Shown in pieces: positions 33,180-40,245 of a stretch of 64,000 bases of DNA. Under the pieces are notes generated by a model. It was not told the origin of the DNA and made no database searches. It saw only the letters and a list, made by a program, of their open reading frames with translations. The first letter of the stretch is position 1, and each line of letters starts with the position of its first letter. Made by a program: the position numbers and the translations under genes. The stretch is from Streptomyces aureoverticillatus (GTDB lineage: Bacteria > Actinomycetota > Actinomycetes > Streptomycetales > Streptomycetaceae): the NCBI RefSeq assembly GCF_014649395.1, contig NZ_BMSY01000002.1, positions 620,001 through 684,000 of the forward strand, written 5' to 3'.

Positions 33180-34025
33180 ATGTCTGTACGGACCACTACG
33201 CGCCGCCGCCAACTAGGCGCCATGATGCGCAAGCTGCGTGCGCGCAAGGGGCTGACCCTTGAGGAAGCCGGCACGCTCGTCGGGGTGTCCAAGGCCACGG
33301 TCAGCCGATACGAGACGCAGGCCGGCCCGGTCAAATGGCTGGTGGTCGACGCCCTTTGCCGCGAGTACGCGGCAACCGAGGCTGAACGCCGCGCGGTCGT
33401 GGCCCTGGCCCGAGACGCGAAACAGCAGGGATGGTGGAGTTCCTTCACCGACTCGATCCCCGAGAGCATGAATCTGCTGCTCACGCTTGAGGACGAGGCG
33501 GTACGCGAGGACCATTTCTCATGCGTCTATGTCCCCGGGCTCCTGCAAACCCGCGCCTACAGCACCGCCGTGCAGCAGGCCAACGAAGTGCGCCTCGCGT
33601 CAGCGGAGATCGAGCGTCTCGTGGACATCCGCATGAAACGGCAGGAGATCCTGGAACGGGCGCATCCCCCGCGCCTCTGGGCAATCCTCGACGAGTCCGT
33701 CATCCGACGCGTCGTCGGCTCTGCCACAGCGATGAAGGAGCAACTCGGACGCCTCCTCGAAGCGAACGAATCACCGGGCATCACACTTCAGGTCCTGCCG
33801 TTCTCAAAGGGTGCCCACGCTGCCGCTCTTGGGAGCTTTGTGATCATTGGCGGCACCGAGCAGGCGCTGGACGTCGTATACGTCGACCTCCACACCGGCT
33901 CGCTCTTCCTGGAGAAGGACGAGGAACTGGAGCGCTACCGACTTGCATTCGACTATCTGCGCGCTCAAGCGTTGGATGTGGAAGCTTCCTCATCCATGAT
34001 TCAACGCGTTCGCAAGGAGCTGTGA
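33180..34025 (+). CDS. XRE/DUF5753 regulator (WhiJ-like)
   Basis: The 281-residue protein has an N-terminal helix-turn-helix (LRARKGLTLEEAGTLVGVSKATVSRYET, residues 20-47) and a DUF5753 domain from about 90 on, with SCVYVPGLLQTRAYSTAVQQ and ITLQVLPFSKGAHAA. Its ATG is preceded by GAGGAGG at ideal spacing. The stop codon shares one base with the start of the DUF397 gene. In S. coelicolor such pairs (WhiJ, Scr1/Scr2) behave as DNA-binding protein and small partner controlling development or antibiotic genes. Confidence 0.88.
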   Translation: MSVRTTTRRRQLGAMMRKLRARKGLTLEEAGTLVGVSKATVSRYETQAGPVKWLVVDALCREYAATEAERRAVVALARDAKQQGWWSSFTDSIPESMNLLLTLEDEAVREDHFSCVYVPGLLQTRAYSTAVQQANEVRLASAEIERLVDIRMKRQEILERAHPPRLWAILDESVIRRVVGSATAMKEQLGRLLEANESPGITLQVLPFSKGAHAAALGSFVIIGGTEQALDVVYVDLHTGSLFLEKDEELERYRLAFDYLRAQALDVEASSSMIQRVRKEL

Positions 34026-34228
34026 TGCCAGTCGAGTCCCCGTCTCCCTCAGCGCTCTCGTGGTTCAAGTCCTCGTACAGCGGAGGCAACACCACTGAGT
34101 GTGTGGAGACCGCGTTCGCTCCGAACGGTGTCCTCATACGCGACTCCAAGCGAGCTGACGGCCCGCGCCTTCTGGTCTCCTCCTCGGCGTGGGACCACTT
34201 CATCTCGTCCGGCACCGTTCGACGGTGA
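34025..34228 (+). CDS. DUF397 small protein, partner of the DUF5753 regulator
   Basis: The 67-residue protein has the family pattern WFKSSYSGGNTTECVETAF followed by VLIRDSKRADGPRLLVSSSAWDHFI. It overlaps the preceding stop within TGATG, so it is translationally coupled. DUF397 proteins such as BldB/AbaA relatives bind their cognate HTH partner; antitoxin-like behaviour has been proposed for some pairs. Confidence 0.88.
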   Translation: MPVESPSPSALSWFKSSYSGGNTTECVETAFAPNGVLIRDSKRADGPRLLVSSSAWDHFISSGTVRR

Positions 34229-34239
34229 CAGCGCGGCCG

Positions 34240-34358
34240 CCGTCGCCGCGAAGGTCCGAAAAGGCATCGGGCGGGGCAGGAAGCGGCAGGCCGGGCCAGG
34301 CTGGGCCGGTATGCCCGCAGTCCTCGGCATCGCGGACAGCGTGGCGCTTGCCTCTTAG
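34240..34358 (+). pseudogene. Possible remnant of a duplicate of the small membrane gene at 37372
   Basis: This frame ends PAVLGIADSVALAS then TAG. The intact protein at 37372-37674 ends PAVLGVAGSVALAS before WVVVDRRR, so 12 of 14 residues match, and a PAAAVAA-like start may also be shared. The middle is missing and there is no start signal. It reads as an internally deleted copy, though an accidental resemblance is possible. The rest of the 34229-34481 gap has no other gene. Confidence 0.35.
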
Positions 34359-34481
34359 GGCGTTCATCACAGTCTTGCGGGCGATGCCGTGTCCCTGACC
34401 CTGGTCTGCTTGGCAACGCCCCTACCCCCTGTCACAGTTACCCGGCCAACACCAGTTCAGGGGGCAGGAGCAGACAGAGGC

Positions 34482-36206
34482 ATGGGACACACCCGGCGGC
34501 GTGCAGCGCTGGCGTCAGGGGCCGTCGGGCTCGCCGCCGTGGCATGGGAATGGCCCGTCGCGACGGGCGACGCCGTCGACGCCACCCAGTTCACCATCGC
34601 CTTCTTCGCCACCCTCCTCACCGGCGAAGCCGTGATATTCGCGCTCTCCTTCTCTTCTGCCAGCTCGTGGCCTTCGCTGCGCGCCATAGACAGCCATATC
34701 GCCTTCCGGGAGTGGGTGCTCGCCGGGTGGGTCGCCGCGATGTTCACCGCGGGCGGGCTGTTGGGGCAGAGCGAGCGGAGTACGACGTACGGGGCGCTGC
34801 TGTTTCTGCTCGCCAACTGTTTCGGGGTCTTCTCCTTCGCCCGGCTCTTCGGGCTCGCCAGCGTCGGCGGGCGCAATCGGCTGTTGCGACGGACTCTGGC
34901 ACTCGGGCTGATCGAACTCCGTGCGCGTCAGGGCTCGTTGGACGAGGAGCTCAGCGATGATCCCGTCGTGGCCGCCTACCTCGGCGCCCTCGACCAGGTC
35001 ATCAGCGGCAACGACCCGAACGGAATACGTAACCTCGTCCTCCAGCTCACCGGCATGAACGTGCCCGCACCCGCCAACGAGGACGCCGCCGCCCTCCACC
35101 TCGAGGTGTTGCACCGGCTATGCAGGGCGGCGCTTGTGCGCGGCACCGATCCGGTCATCGTGGTCGGATGCGCGGAGTCCATAGTGGGGTCCTTGGTACG
35201 TCAGGTCCGGGCGCTGCCCGATCCGGCGGTCGTGCTCGGTGCGACCAGCCGCTATCTGGCCTGGCTCGGCAGCACGGCAACCCTCATGTCCCAGCGCGGC
35301 ATCGCCTCCAAGCGCGCCGCCCGTGAACTTGTCACCCTGTGCGTCGACAGCCGGCGTCTCGTGCTGCGCCAGGCCGACCCCGATCCGGTCTCGGTCAGCA
35401 GCTCCGCCGAGATGGGATCCGTCTTCGAGAGCCCGGCCGCGATGGTGCTGTGGGCAAGGGATTTCACGGAGTTCCACGGGTCCGATCAGGCGGGCGCCTT
35501 CTACGGCGTCCATCAGTTCCTCACCGGACAGAAGTTCATGGGGAACTACTGGGACGGCGCGTCCGTGCTGAGCGAGACGCGGGCGGTCCTGTACGGCGGC
35601 ACGGATACCCCTCCTGCCGACACCCCTGAGGCACGTGCCTCCCGGGAACTCTTCGGCAGCGTCGCCGAGTTCGACCGTTTCTGGGCCCTCGTGTCCGTCA
35701 ATGCTCTCGCTACTCTGCGCGATGTGCGGATCCCGCACCCCCCGGAGCTCGTCCGGCCCGAGTTCACCCCGGACCCGCAGCTTCTGGGGGCGTACTTGCG
35801 CACCTTCGCCAGCCATCGGTGGTTCAGCGACGCCGGTGCCGCCCAGCGGGCGCTGGGCGTTCTCATGGTGCGAGCCGATGGGCCCGACTCGCCCTGGTCC
35901 CTGGCCCGGGCACGTACAGAGCGGTCTGTCGTCCGTACCCCCGCTCCCCGGAGTGAACCGCAGGACAGGCCCGCCGCCATGGTCCTCGCCATCGCCGCCC
36001 GGCTCGCGCCCCTCGCGCCCGACGAGCCCGACCAGGAACTTCGGGCCTTCCTCGCGGGCCTCTCCGTCCCGGCGCTCGAGGCCGCCGCCCGGCTCGCGGC
36101 ACGCGTCCTGCCCGGGGCCGACGGGACGGACGATCCCCGGGAGGCCGTCTCCCGCGGGCTGCGCGTCCTGCAGCTCGTCGGTGCGCATACGAGGAGGGCG
36201 ACGTGA
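34482..36206 (+). CDS. Large membrane-anchored protein of unknown function
   Basis: The 574-residue protein has four hydrophobic segments in the first 160 residues (for example FTIAFFATLLTGEAVIFALSF and WVLAGWVAAMFTAGGLLG) and then a 400-residue, mainly helical, presumably cytosolic domain without recognisable catalytic motifs. ATG at 34482 lies 11 bases after AGGAG. A second unknown gene follows 36 bases later in the same direction, so the two form a unit. I do not recognise the family. Confidence 0.7.
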   Translation: MGHTRRRAALASGAVGLAAVAWEWPVATGDAVDATQFTIAFFATLLTGEAVIFALSFSSASSWPSLRAIDSHIAFREWVLAGWVAAMFTAGGLLGQSERSTTYGALLFLLANCFGVFSFARLFGLASVGGRNRLLRRTLALGLIELRARQGSLDEELSDDPVVAAYLGALDQVISGNDPNGIRNLVLQLTGMNVPAPANEDAAALHLEVLHRLCRAALVRGTDPVIVVGCAESIVGSLVRQVRALPDPAVVLGATSRYLAWLGSTATLMSQRGIASKRAARELVTLCVDSRRLVLRQADPDPVSVSSSAEMGSVFESPAAMVLWARDFTEFHGSDQAGAFYGVHQFLTGQKFMGNYWDGASVLSETRAVLYGGTDTPPADTPEARASRELFGSVAEFDRFWALVSVNALATLRDVRIPHPPELVRPEFTPDPQLLGAYLRTFASHRWFSDAGAAQRALGVLMVRADGPDSPWSLARARTERSVVRTPAPRSEPQDRPAAMVLAIAARLAPLAPDEPDQELRAFLAGLSVPALEAAARLAARVLPGADGTDDPREAVSRGLRVLQLVGAHTRRAT

Positions 36207-36242
36207 TCGAGGTCGTCGTGATCGAGGAGGAGAGGAGCCCCG

Positions 36243-36764
36243 GTGAATGACGAGGAATGGGTCGGAGCGGTCTCCCGCATCGGCGATCCCGGCGTGCGTG
36301 CCGCGCTCGTCGTCCAGTGCGGCCTCGACTGGGTGCGGCCCCACCGGCTCGGCCTCCGCAACGCCGTCGACGAGGCCCTCATCAACGCCCAGGCGCGTGG
36401 GGGCGCTCCACCGCAGATCACCCGCGTCCTGCTCCACAATCTGCCGGCCGCCGTCGGCGACAGCCCCGAAGGCGAAGCCATGGCGCGCTCCTTCGCCGAG
36501 TGGAATCACCGGCTCGCCGCTTCCGCGGCGCTGCTGTCCGTCCCTGCTCCGCAGGTCGAGCGCCTCATCATCGAGGGAAGCGAAACCGGCGCTTCCGTAG
36601 CGGATATGGTCGATGTCCTGGTGGACGGCCGCTGGTCCGATGCGCCACGCACCGAGGCCGTTCTGCGGATCGTCTCGAGCCCCGGCGTGACGACGCCTCT
36701 GACCAGCTACGACGTGAACCTGGACGGGCCGTTCAGCGATGCGGATCCGTCGGTCCACATGTGA
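36243..36764 (+). CDS. Hypothetical helical protein, partner of the preceding membrane protein
   Basis: The 173-residue soluble protein is leucine- and alanine-rich helical (RNAVDEALINAQARGG, ITRVLLHNLPAAVGD). GTG at 36243 is preceded by a purine-rich AGGAGGAGAGGAG stretch, an unusually strong ribosome site. No known motif is visible. It ends 11 bases before the deaminase start, so the three genes 34482-37288 may be co-transcribed. Confidence 0.65.
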   Translation: MNDEEWVGAVSRIGDPGVRAALVVQCGLDWVRPHRLGLRNAVDEALINAQARGGAPPQITRVLLHNLPAAVGDSPEGEAMARSFAEWNHRLAASAALLSVPAPQVERLIIEGSETGASVADMVDVLVDGRWSDAPRTEAVLRIVSSPGVTTPLTSYDVNLDGPFSDADPSVHM

Positions 36765-36775
36765 GGGAGATTCCG

Positions 36776-37288
36776 TTGCCGTACGCCCCGGAGAGCGAGC
36801 AGGACCGCAAGTTTCTGGAACAAGCCATCGCCATCTCCCGCCGCGCGCTCGAGGACGAGGGCAAGACACCCTTCGGCGCCCTGGTGGTGGTGGACGGGGA
36901 GGTCGTCGGCACGGGCACGAGTTCCGTGGTCGAGCTGCGCGACCCGACCGCCCACGCCGAGGTCATGGCCCTGCGCGACGCGGGCCGGAGCCTCGGACGC
37001 CACCTCATGGAGGACGGCGTGATGTATTCGAGCAGCGAACCGTGCCCGATGTGCCTCACCGCCTGCTACTGGGCCCGGATCCCCCGCCTCGTGTACGCGG
37101 CGACCAGTCACGATGTCGCGGTCAATGGCTTCGAAGACCTCCAGTTCTACCGGGAGTTGGCTCTGCCGAACGGCGAACGCCGACTGCTGGCCGAGGTGTC
37201 CGTCGAGGGCGAGCTGCGCTCCACTGCGGCCGGCGCCCTCACCGAGTGGGCGGCCGCACTGCCGACCCCGGTGGAGCCGAAGCTCTGA
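36776..37288 (+). CDS. Nucleoside/guanine deaminase family protein (CDA fold)
   Basis: The 170-residue zinc deaminase has HAEVMAL (zinc histidine and the proton-shuttle glutamate) and SSEPCPMCLTACYWA (two zinc cysteines). The start IAISRRALEDEGKTPFGALVV resembles guanine deaminase and tRNA adenosine deaminase relatives. TTG at 36776 is chosen because GGGAG lies six bases before it; a GTG at 36761 overlapping the upstream stop is the alternative. It is probably a purine salvage deaminase; substrate not fixed. Confidence 0.83.
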   Translation: MPYAPESEQDRKFLEQAIAISRRALEDEGKTPFGALVVVDGEVVGTGTSSVVELRDPTAHAEVMALRDAGRSLGRHLMEDGVMYSSSEPCPMCLTACYWARIPRLVYAATSHDVAVNGFEDLQFYRELALPNGERRLLAEVSVEGELRSTAAGALTEWAAALPTPVEPKL

Positions 37289-37371
37289 TCCCGGTGACCG
37301 GCGGCTCATCGCTGCGCGTTAGCCTCTGGCCAAGGAGCATCAAGGGCATATCACCGAGAGGCGGACCCATC

Positions 37372-37674
37372 ATGGCGAAGATTCCGGCAGCAGCTGTGGC
37401 CGCGAGCGGCCTCGTCGGGGGCTACGCCACCGCCCGGTTCACCAAGAAGCGCCCTCTCGGCGGAGCCGTCCTCGCCATAGCCGGCGCCGCCGCCGCGCAG
37501 CAGTGGCGGCAGCAGGCCGGGGCGAAGGCCGCTGCCGCGCTCAGCGCCGCGTACATCGCCGGTTTCGCCGGGTCGCATCCCCTCGCCAAGAAGGTCGGCG
37601 CCTGGCCCGCCGTCCTCGGCGTCGCGGGGAGCGTCGCGCTCGCGTCCTGGGTGGTTGTCGACCGGCGCCGCTGA
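37372..37674 (+). CDS. Small membrane protein, function unknown
   Basis: The 100-residue protein has two or three Ala/Gly-rich hydrophobic segments (GGAVLAIAGAAAA, ALSAAYIAGFAG, WPAVLGVAGSVALASWVVV) and a basic end, DRRR. The ATG follows GAGAGGCGG. A strong hairpin ends the gene. A decayed partial copy may lie at 34240. Confidence 0.7.
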   Translation: MAKIPAAAVAASGLVGGYATARFTKKRPLGGAVLAIAGAAAAQQWRQQAGAKAAAALSAAYIAGFAGSHPLAKKVGAWPAVLGVAGSVALASWVVVDRRR

Positions 37675-37681
37675 CCGTCGA

Positions 37682-37714
37682 CGGCCCCGCGCACCGATCG
37701 GGTGCACGGGGCCG
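37682..37714 (+). terminator. Hairpin after the small membrane protein gene
   Basis: GGCCCCG and GCACC pair with GGTGC and CGGGGCC around GATCG, eight bases after the stop codon. It also serves the convergent lectin gene from the other side. Confidence 0.65.
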
Positions 37715-37776
37715 CGCTTCCCCCAGGCCATCGGGCGCCGGAAAGCCGGACGCCAAGACGCCTGGTCGTCAGACCG

Positions 37777-38202
37777 TCACGCCGACTCAAACACCCACTT
37801 CTGGTTCCGCTCCCCGATCCACTCCTCCAGGTTGAGCTGCGTGCCCCTCCTGTCCGACGGGAGGCTGATGACGCCGTTGGCGTAGACGAAGGCGATGCGG
37901 AACAGGTTGTCGCCGACCGGCTCGATCGACCACTGGAGCGGGACGGCCTGCCCCGCGATCAGGGGCGGGTAGATGCGGACGTCGGCCTGCGAGATGTACG
38001 AGTCGCCCGCGGCGCTCTTGATGACGTACTGGTTCACGCCGTTGGTGGTCGTGATGCGCCACTTCTGGTTGGTGCCCTTGTGTAATTCCCAGCCGATGAT
38101 CGGCGTGTTCGGGGTGGTGGAGCCGCCGCTCAGGTCCACGTACAGGTCCTCGAACGCCGCGTTCTTGATCCAGTATTCGCCGTCCGGAATGATCGGAGCC
38201 AT
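37777..38202 (-). CDS. RICIN-type beta-trefoil small protein (lectin-like)
   Basis: The 141-residue protein has three weak trefoil repeats with the QxW-like signatures NQKWRI (about 47) and NQKWVF (near the C terminus), and a start IPDGEYWIKN resembling fungal ricin-B-like lectins and I66 protease inhibitors. There is no signal peptide, so it should stay cytosolic unless exported by another route. It is isolated, with about 350 bases of non-coding DNA upstream. A carbohydrate-binding or inhibitor role is possible. Confidence 0.7.
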   Translation of the reverse strand: MAPIIPDGEYWIKNAAFEDLYVDLSGGSTTPNTPIIGWELHKGTNQKWRITTTNGVNQYVIKSAAGDSYISQADVRIYPPLIAGQAVPLQWSIEPVGDNLFRIAFVYANGVISLPSDRRGTQLNLEEWIGERNQKWVFESA

Positions 38203-38556
38203 GCGTCAACCTCCATACGAGAGAGGGGCGGTGCCCAAGCGGGCGGACCTCAACGTAGGCGGCTCCCGTCACCGACGTAACGGGCTCTTCCGGTCGTAAA
38301 GCAGGCCTTTGGGACGGCCGGGTCATCGCGCTGCGTGTCCAGCCATTCGGCCATGGGTGCGCGGGCGGGTGTGCGGCGGGCGAGGGTGCTCCCACCTTGC
38401 CGGGGCCGAGACCTTTCCTGGGGCGGGAGGGCAGGGGGTGCGGCGGTGGCGTGGCGGGGACGGCGGGGGCACCGGCGCCCGCTCCCTCAACTGCCCCGAT
38501 CCGTACGCCCCGTGCGCCCTCTCGCGGCCATCACTCCGCCTCACCCGGCGGCCGAC
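38203..38556. other. Non-coding gap of about 350 bases
   Basis: The gap lies upstream of the lectin-like gene and downstream of the membrane protein gene at 38557, both on the minus strand. It is very GC-rich, with runs of G. I find no gene with good codon bias, no clear hairpin and no repeat of note. The promoter of the lectin gene is presumably near 38210-38310. Confidence 0.5.
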
Positions 38557-39045
38557 CTACGCCGTCCGCCCGTCCTCCCTGAACTGCCGTGCGAACCCCG
38601 CCACCGCCAGCACCACGCCGCCCCCGGCCACCACGAAGACCAGCCACGCCAGCGGCCAGACCGAGGCGTCCGGCGACTCGTGCGTGGCGAAGGAGGCCCA
38701 GAGGAGAGCCGCGGGCGGGGCGGCCACCACGGGGAGCGTCCAGCGCAGGCGGTCGCGGAAGCCGAAGTAGGCGGCCAGTGCCAGCACGGTGATCACCATG
38801 AGCGCTATGCCCGTGTCCGACGCCGGCGAGGTCTCGTTGATCGCGCCCGGCGTCTCGGGACGGTTGCGCAGGTCCCAGGGCAGGAAGAGCAGGTACGCGG
38901 CGGCGGCCAGGCCCGCGCCGAGCAGGCGCGTCGCCCAGCGCTCGGCGGCCGGCCGGCCGCGCAGCGGGCGCAGTGCGTTCCGCAGCGGGCGCAGTGCCTT
39001 CCGCGAGGGAGTCGATGCGTTCAGCAGTGGGCTCGATGCGTTCAT
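38557..39045 (-). CDS. Four-helix membrane protein, hypothetical
   Basis: The 162-residue protein has a basic N terminus with two short repeats (LRPLRNALRPLRG) and four hydrophobic segments (RLLGAGLAAAAYLLFL, GIALMVITVLALAAYFG, WTLPVVAAPPAALLWA, PLAWLVFVVAGGGVVLAVAGF). No catalytic motif is visible. The ATG at 39045 lies just downstream of a cluster of GTACGCGTACTCA repeats that may control it. Confidence 0.7.
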   Translation of the reverse strand: MNASSPLLNASTPSRKALRPLRNALRPLRGRPAAERWATRLLGAGLAAAAYLLFLPWDLRNRPETPGAINETSPASDTGIALMVITVLALAAYFGFRDRLRWTLPVVAAPPAALLWASFATHESPDASVWPLAWLVFVVAGGGVVLAVAGFARQFREDGRTA

Positions 39046-39080
39046 GTGTACGACGATGGCGGTTCCGGCGCGGCCGGGCC

Positions 39081-39170
39081 TGAGTACGCGTACTCAATCG
39101 AGGAGTCGCGCACGGTACTCGATCGCGGCTCAATCGCGTACCCGCGCCTCGACTGCGTACGCGTACTCAG
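39081..39170. promoter_or_regulatory. Repeated GTACGCGTACTCA boxes upstream of the membrane protein gene
   Basis: TGAGTACGCGTACTCA (39081-39096) is a perfect 16-base palindrome, and 39155-39170 repeats it as GCGTACGCGTACTCAG. Between them CTCAATCG occurs twice. The cluster fills the gap between the end of the GlxA-type regulator gene and the membrane protein start. Confidence 0.45.
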
Positions 39171-40174
39171 CCGTTCCCCGCCCGCCCCCTGAACGTCGCC
39201 CGATAAGCCCCCGGCGACACCCCCACCCCCGCCTGGAAGTGCGCCCGCAGCGACGCCCCCGTGCCGAAGCCGCACTCCGCCGCGACGCGGTCGACCGTGT
39301 GGTCGGTCTCCTCCAGGAGCTGGCGGGCGCGGTCCACGCGGCGCTGGGTGAGCCACTGCACCGGCGTCAGGCCCGTCTCGTCGCGGAAGCGGCGGCTGAA
39401 GGTGCGGACGCTCATCGAGGCACGTGCGGCGAGTTCGGCCAGGGTCAGGGGCTCGCCCAGGCGGGTCAGGGCCCAGGCCCGGGCCGTGCCCGTCGACGTC
39501 GACTCGGGCTCGGCGACCGGGCGTTGGATGTACTGGGCCTGGCCGCCCTCCCGGTGCGGCGGCACCACCGTGCGGCGCGCCACGGCCGCCGCGACCGCCG
39601 CCCCGTGGTCCCGGCGGATCAGGTGCAGGCACAGGTCCACCCCGGCCGCCTCGCCCGCCGAGGTCAGGACGGCGCCCTCGTCGACGTACAGCACATCCGG
39701 ATCGACCGTGACGGCGGGGAACACGCGCGCGAAGAGGTCCGCCGACAGCCAGTGCGTCGTCGCCCGGCGCCCGTCCAGGAGGCCCGCTGCGGCCAGGACG
39801 AACGCGCCCGTGCAGATCGACGCGATGCGGCGCGCGGAGGAGGCGAGGGCCAGGGCCTCGGCCAGCGGGGGCGGCAGCTCCCCGGGGCGCAGCGACTCGT
39901 CCTCGCGGTGCGATGCGGGCACGATCACGGTGTCCGCGGTGGCCAGGACCTCGGGGCCGTGCGGCGCGCGGATCGGGAAGTCGGCGTCCGTGTCGACCAT
40001 GCCGGGGCGCAGCGCGCAGGTCAGAGGCATGTAGAGCGGGGCGCCCGCGGCGTCGCGCGCGCTGCCGAACAGCTGGTGGACCAGGCCGAGTTCCATGGGC
40101 AGGACGCCGTCGCGGACGAGGACGGCGACGGTGCGCCGCCCTGTTTCCGGTTGCCCGGGCTTGCTTGTCGCCAT
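39167..40174 (-). CDS. GlxA family / AraC-type transcriptional regulator
   Basis: The 335-residue protein has a DJ-1/PfpI-like N-terminal domain (residues 12-185, with ICTGAFVLAAAGLLDGRRATTHW including the nucleophile-elbow cysteine) and a C-terminal double helix-turn-helix of the AraC family (LAELAARASMSVRTFSRRFRDETG and VDRVAAECGFGTGASLRAHFQ). ATG at 40174 is inside an inverted repeat that may be its own operator. It is divergent from the MFS gene and most likely controls it. Confidence 0.87.
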   Translation of the reverse strand: MATSKPGQPETGRRTVAVLVRDGVLPMELGLVHQLFGSARDAAGAPLYMPLTCALRPGMVDTDADFPIRAPHGPEVLATADTVIVPASHREDESLRPGELPPPLAEALALASSARRIASICTGAFVLAAAGLLDGRRATTHWLSADLFARVFPAVTVDPDVLYVDEGAVLTSAGEAAGVDLCLHLIRRDHGAAVAAAVARRTVVPPHREGGQAQYIQRPVAEPESTSTGTARAWALTRLGEPLTLAELAARASMSVRTFSRRFRDETGLTPVQWLTQRRVDRARQLLEETDHTVDRVAAECGFGTGASLRAHFQAGVGVSPGAYRATFRGRAGNG

Positions 40175-40208
40175 GGCCAGATACTTGCACATCATGGCCA
40201 TCTGGCCA
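40174..40208. promoter_or_regulatory. Inverted repeat between the GlxA-type regulator and MFS genes
   Basis: TGGCCAGAT (40174-40182) and ATCTGGCCA (40200-40208) are perfect 9-base arms 17 bases apart, spanning the regulator start and ending 37 bases before the MFS start. This is the expected geometry for autoregulation plus control of the pump. Confidence 0.5.
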
Positions 40209-40245
40209 CTCGTCGCGATCATCCCGTGCGGCGGACGCTCGGTTC

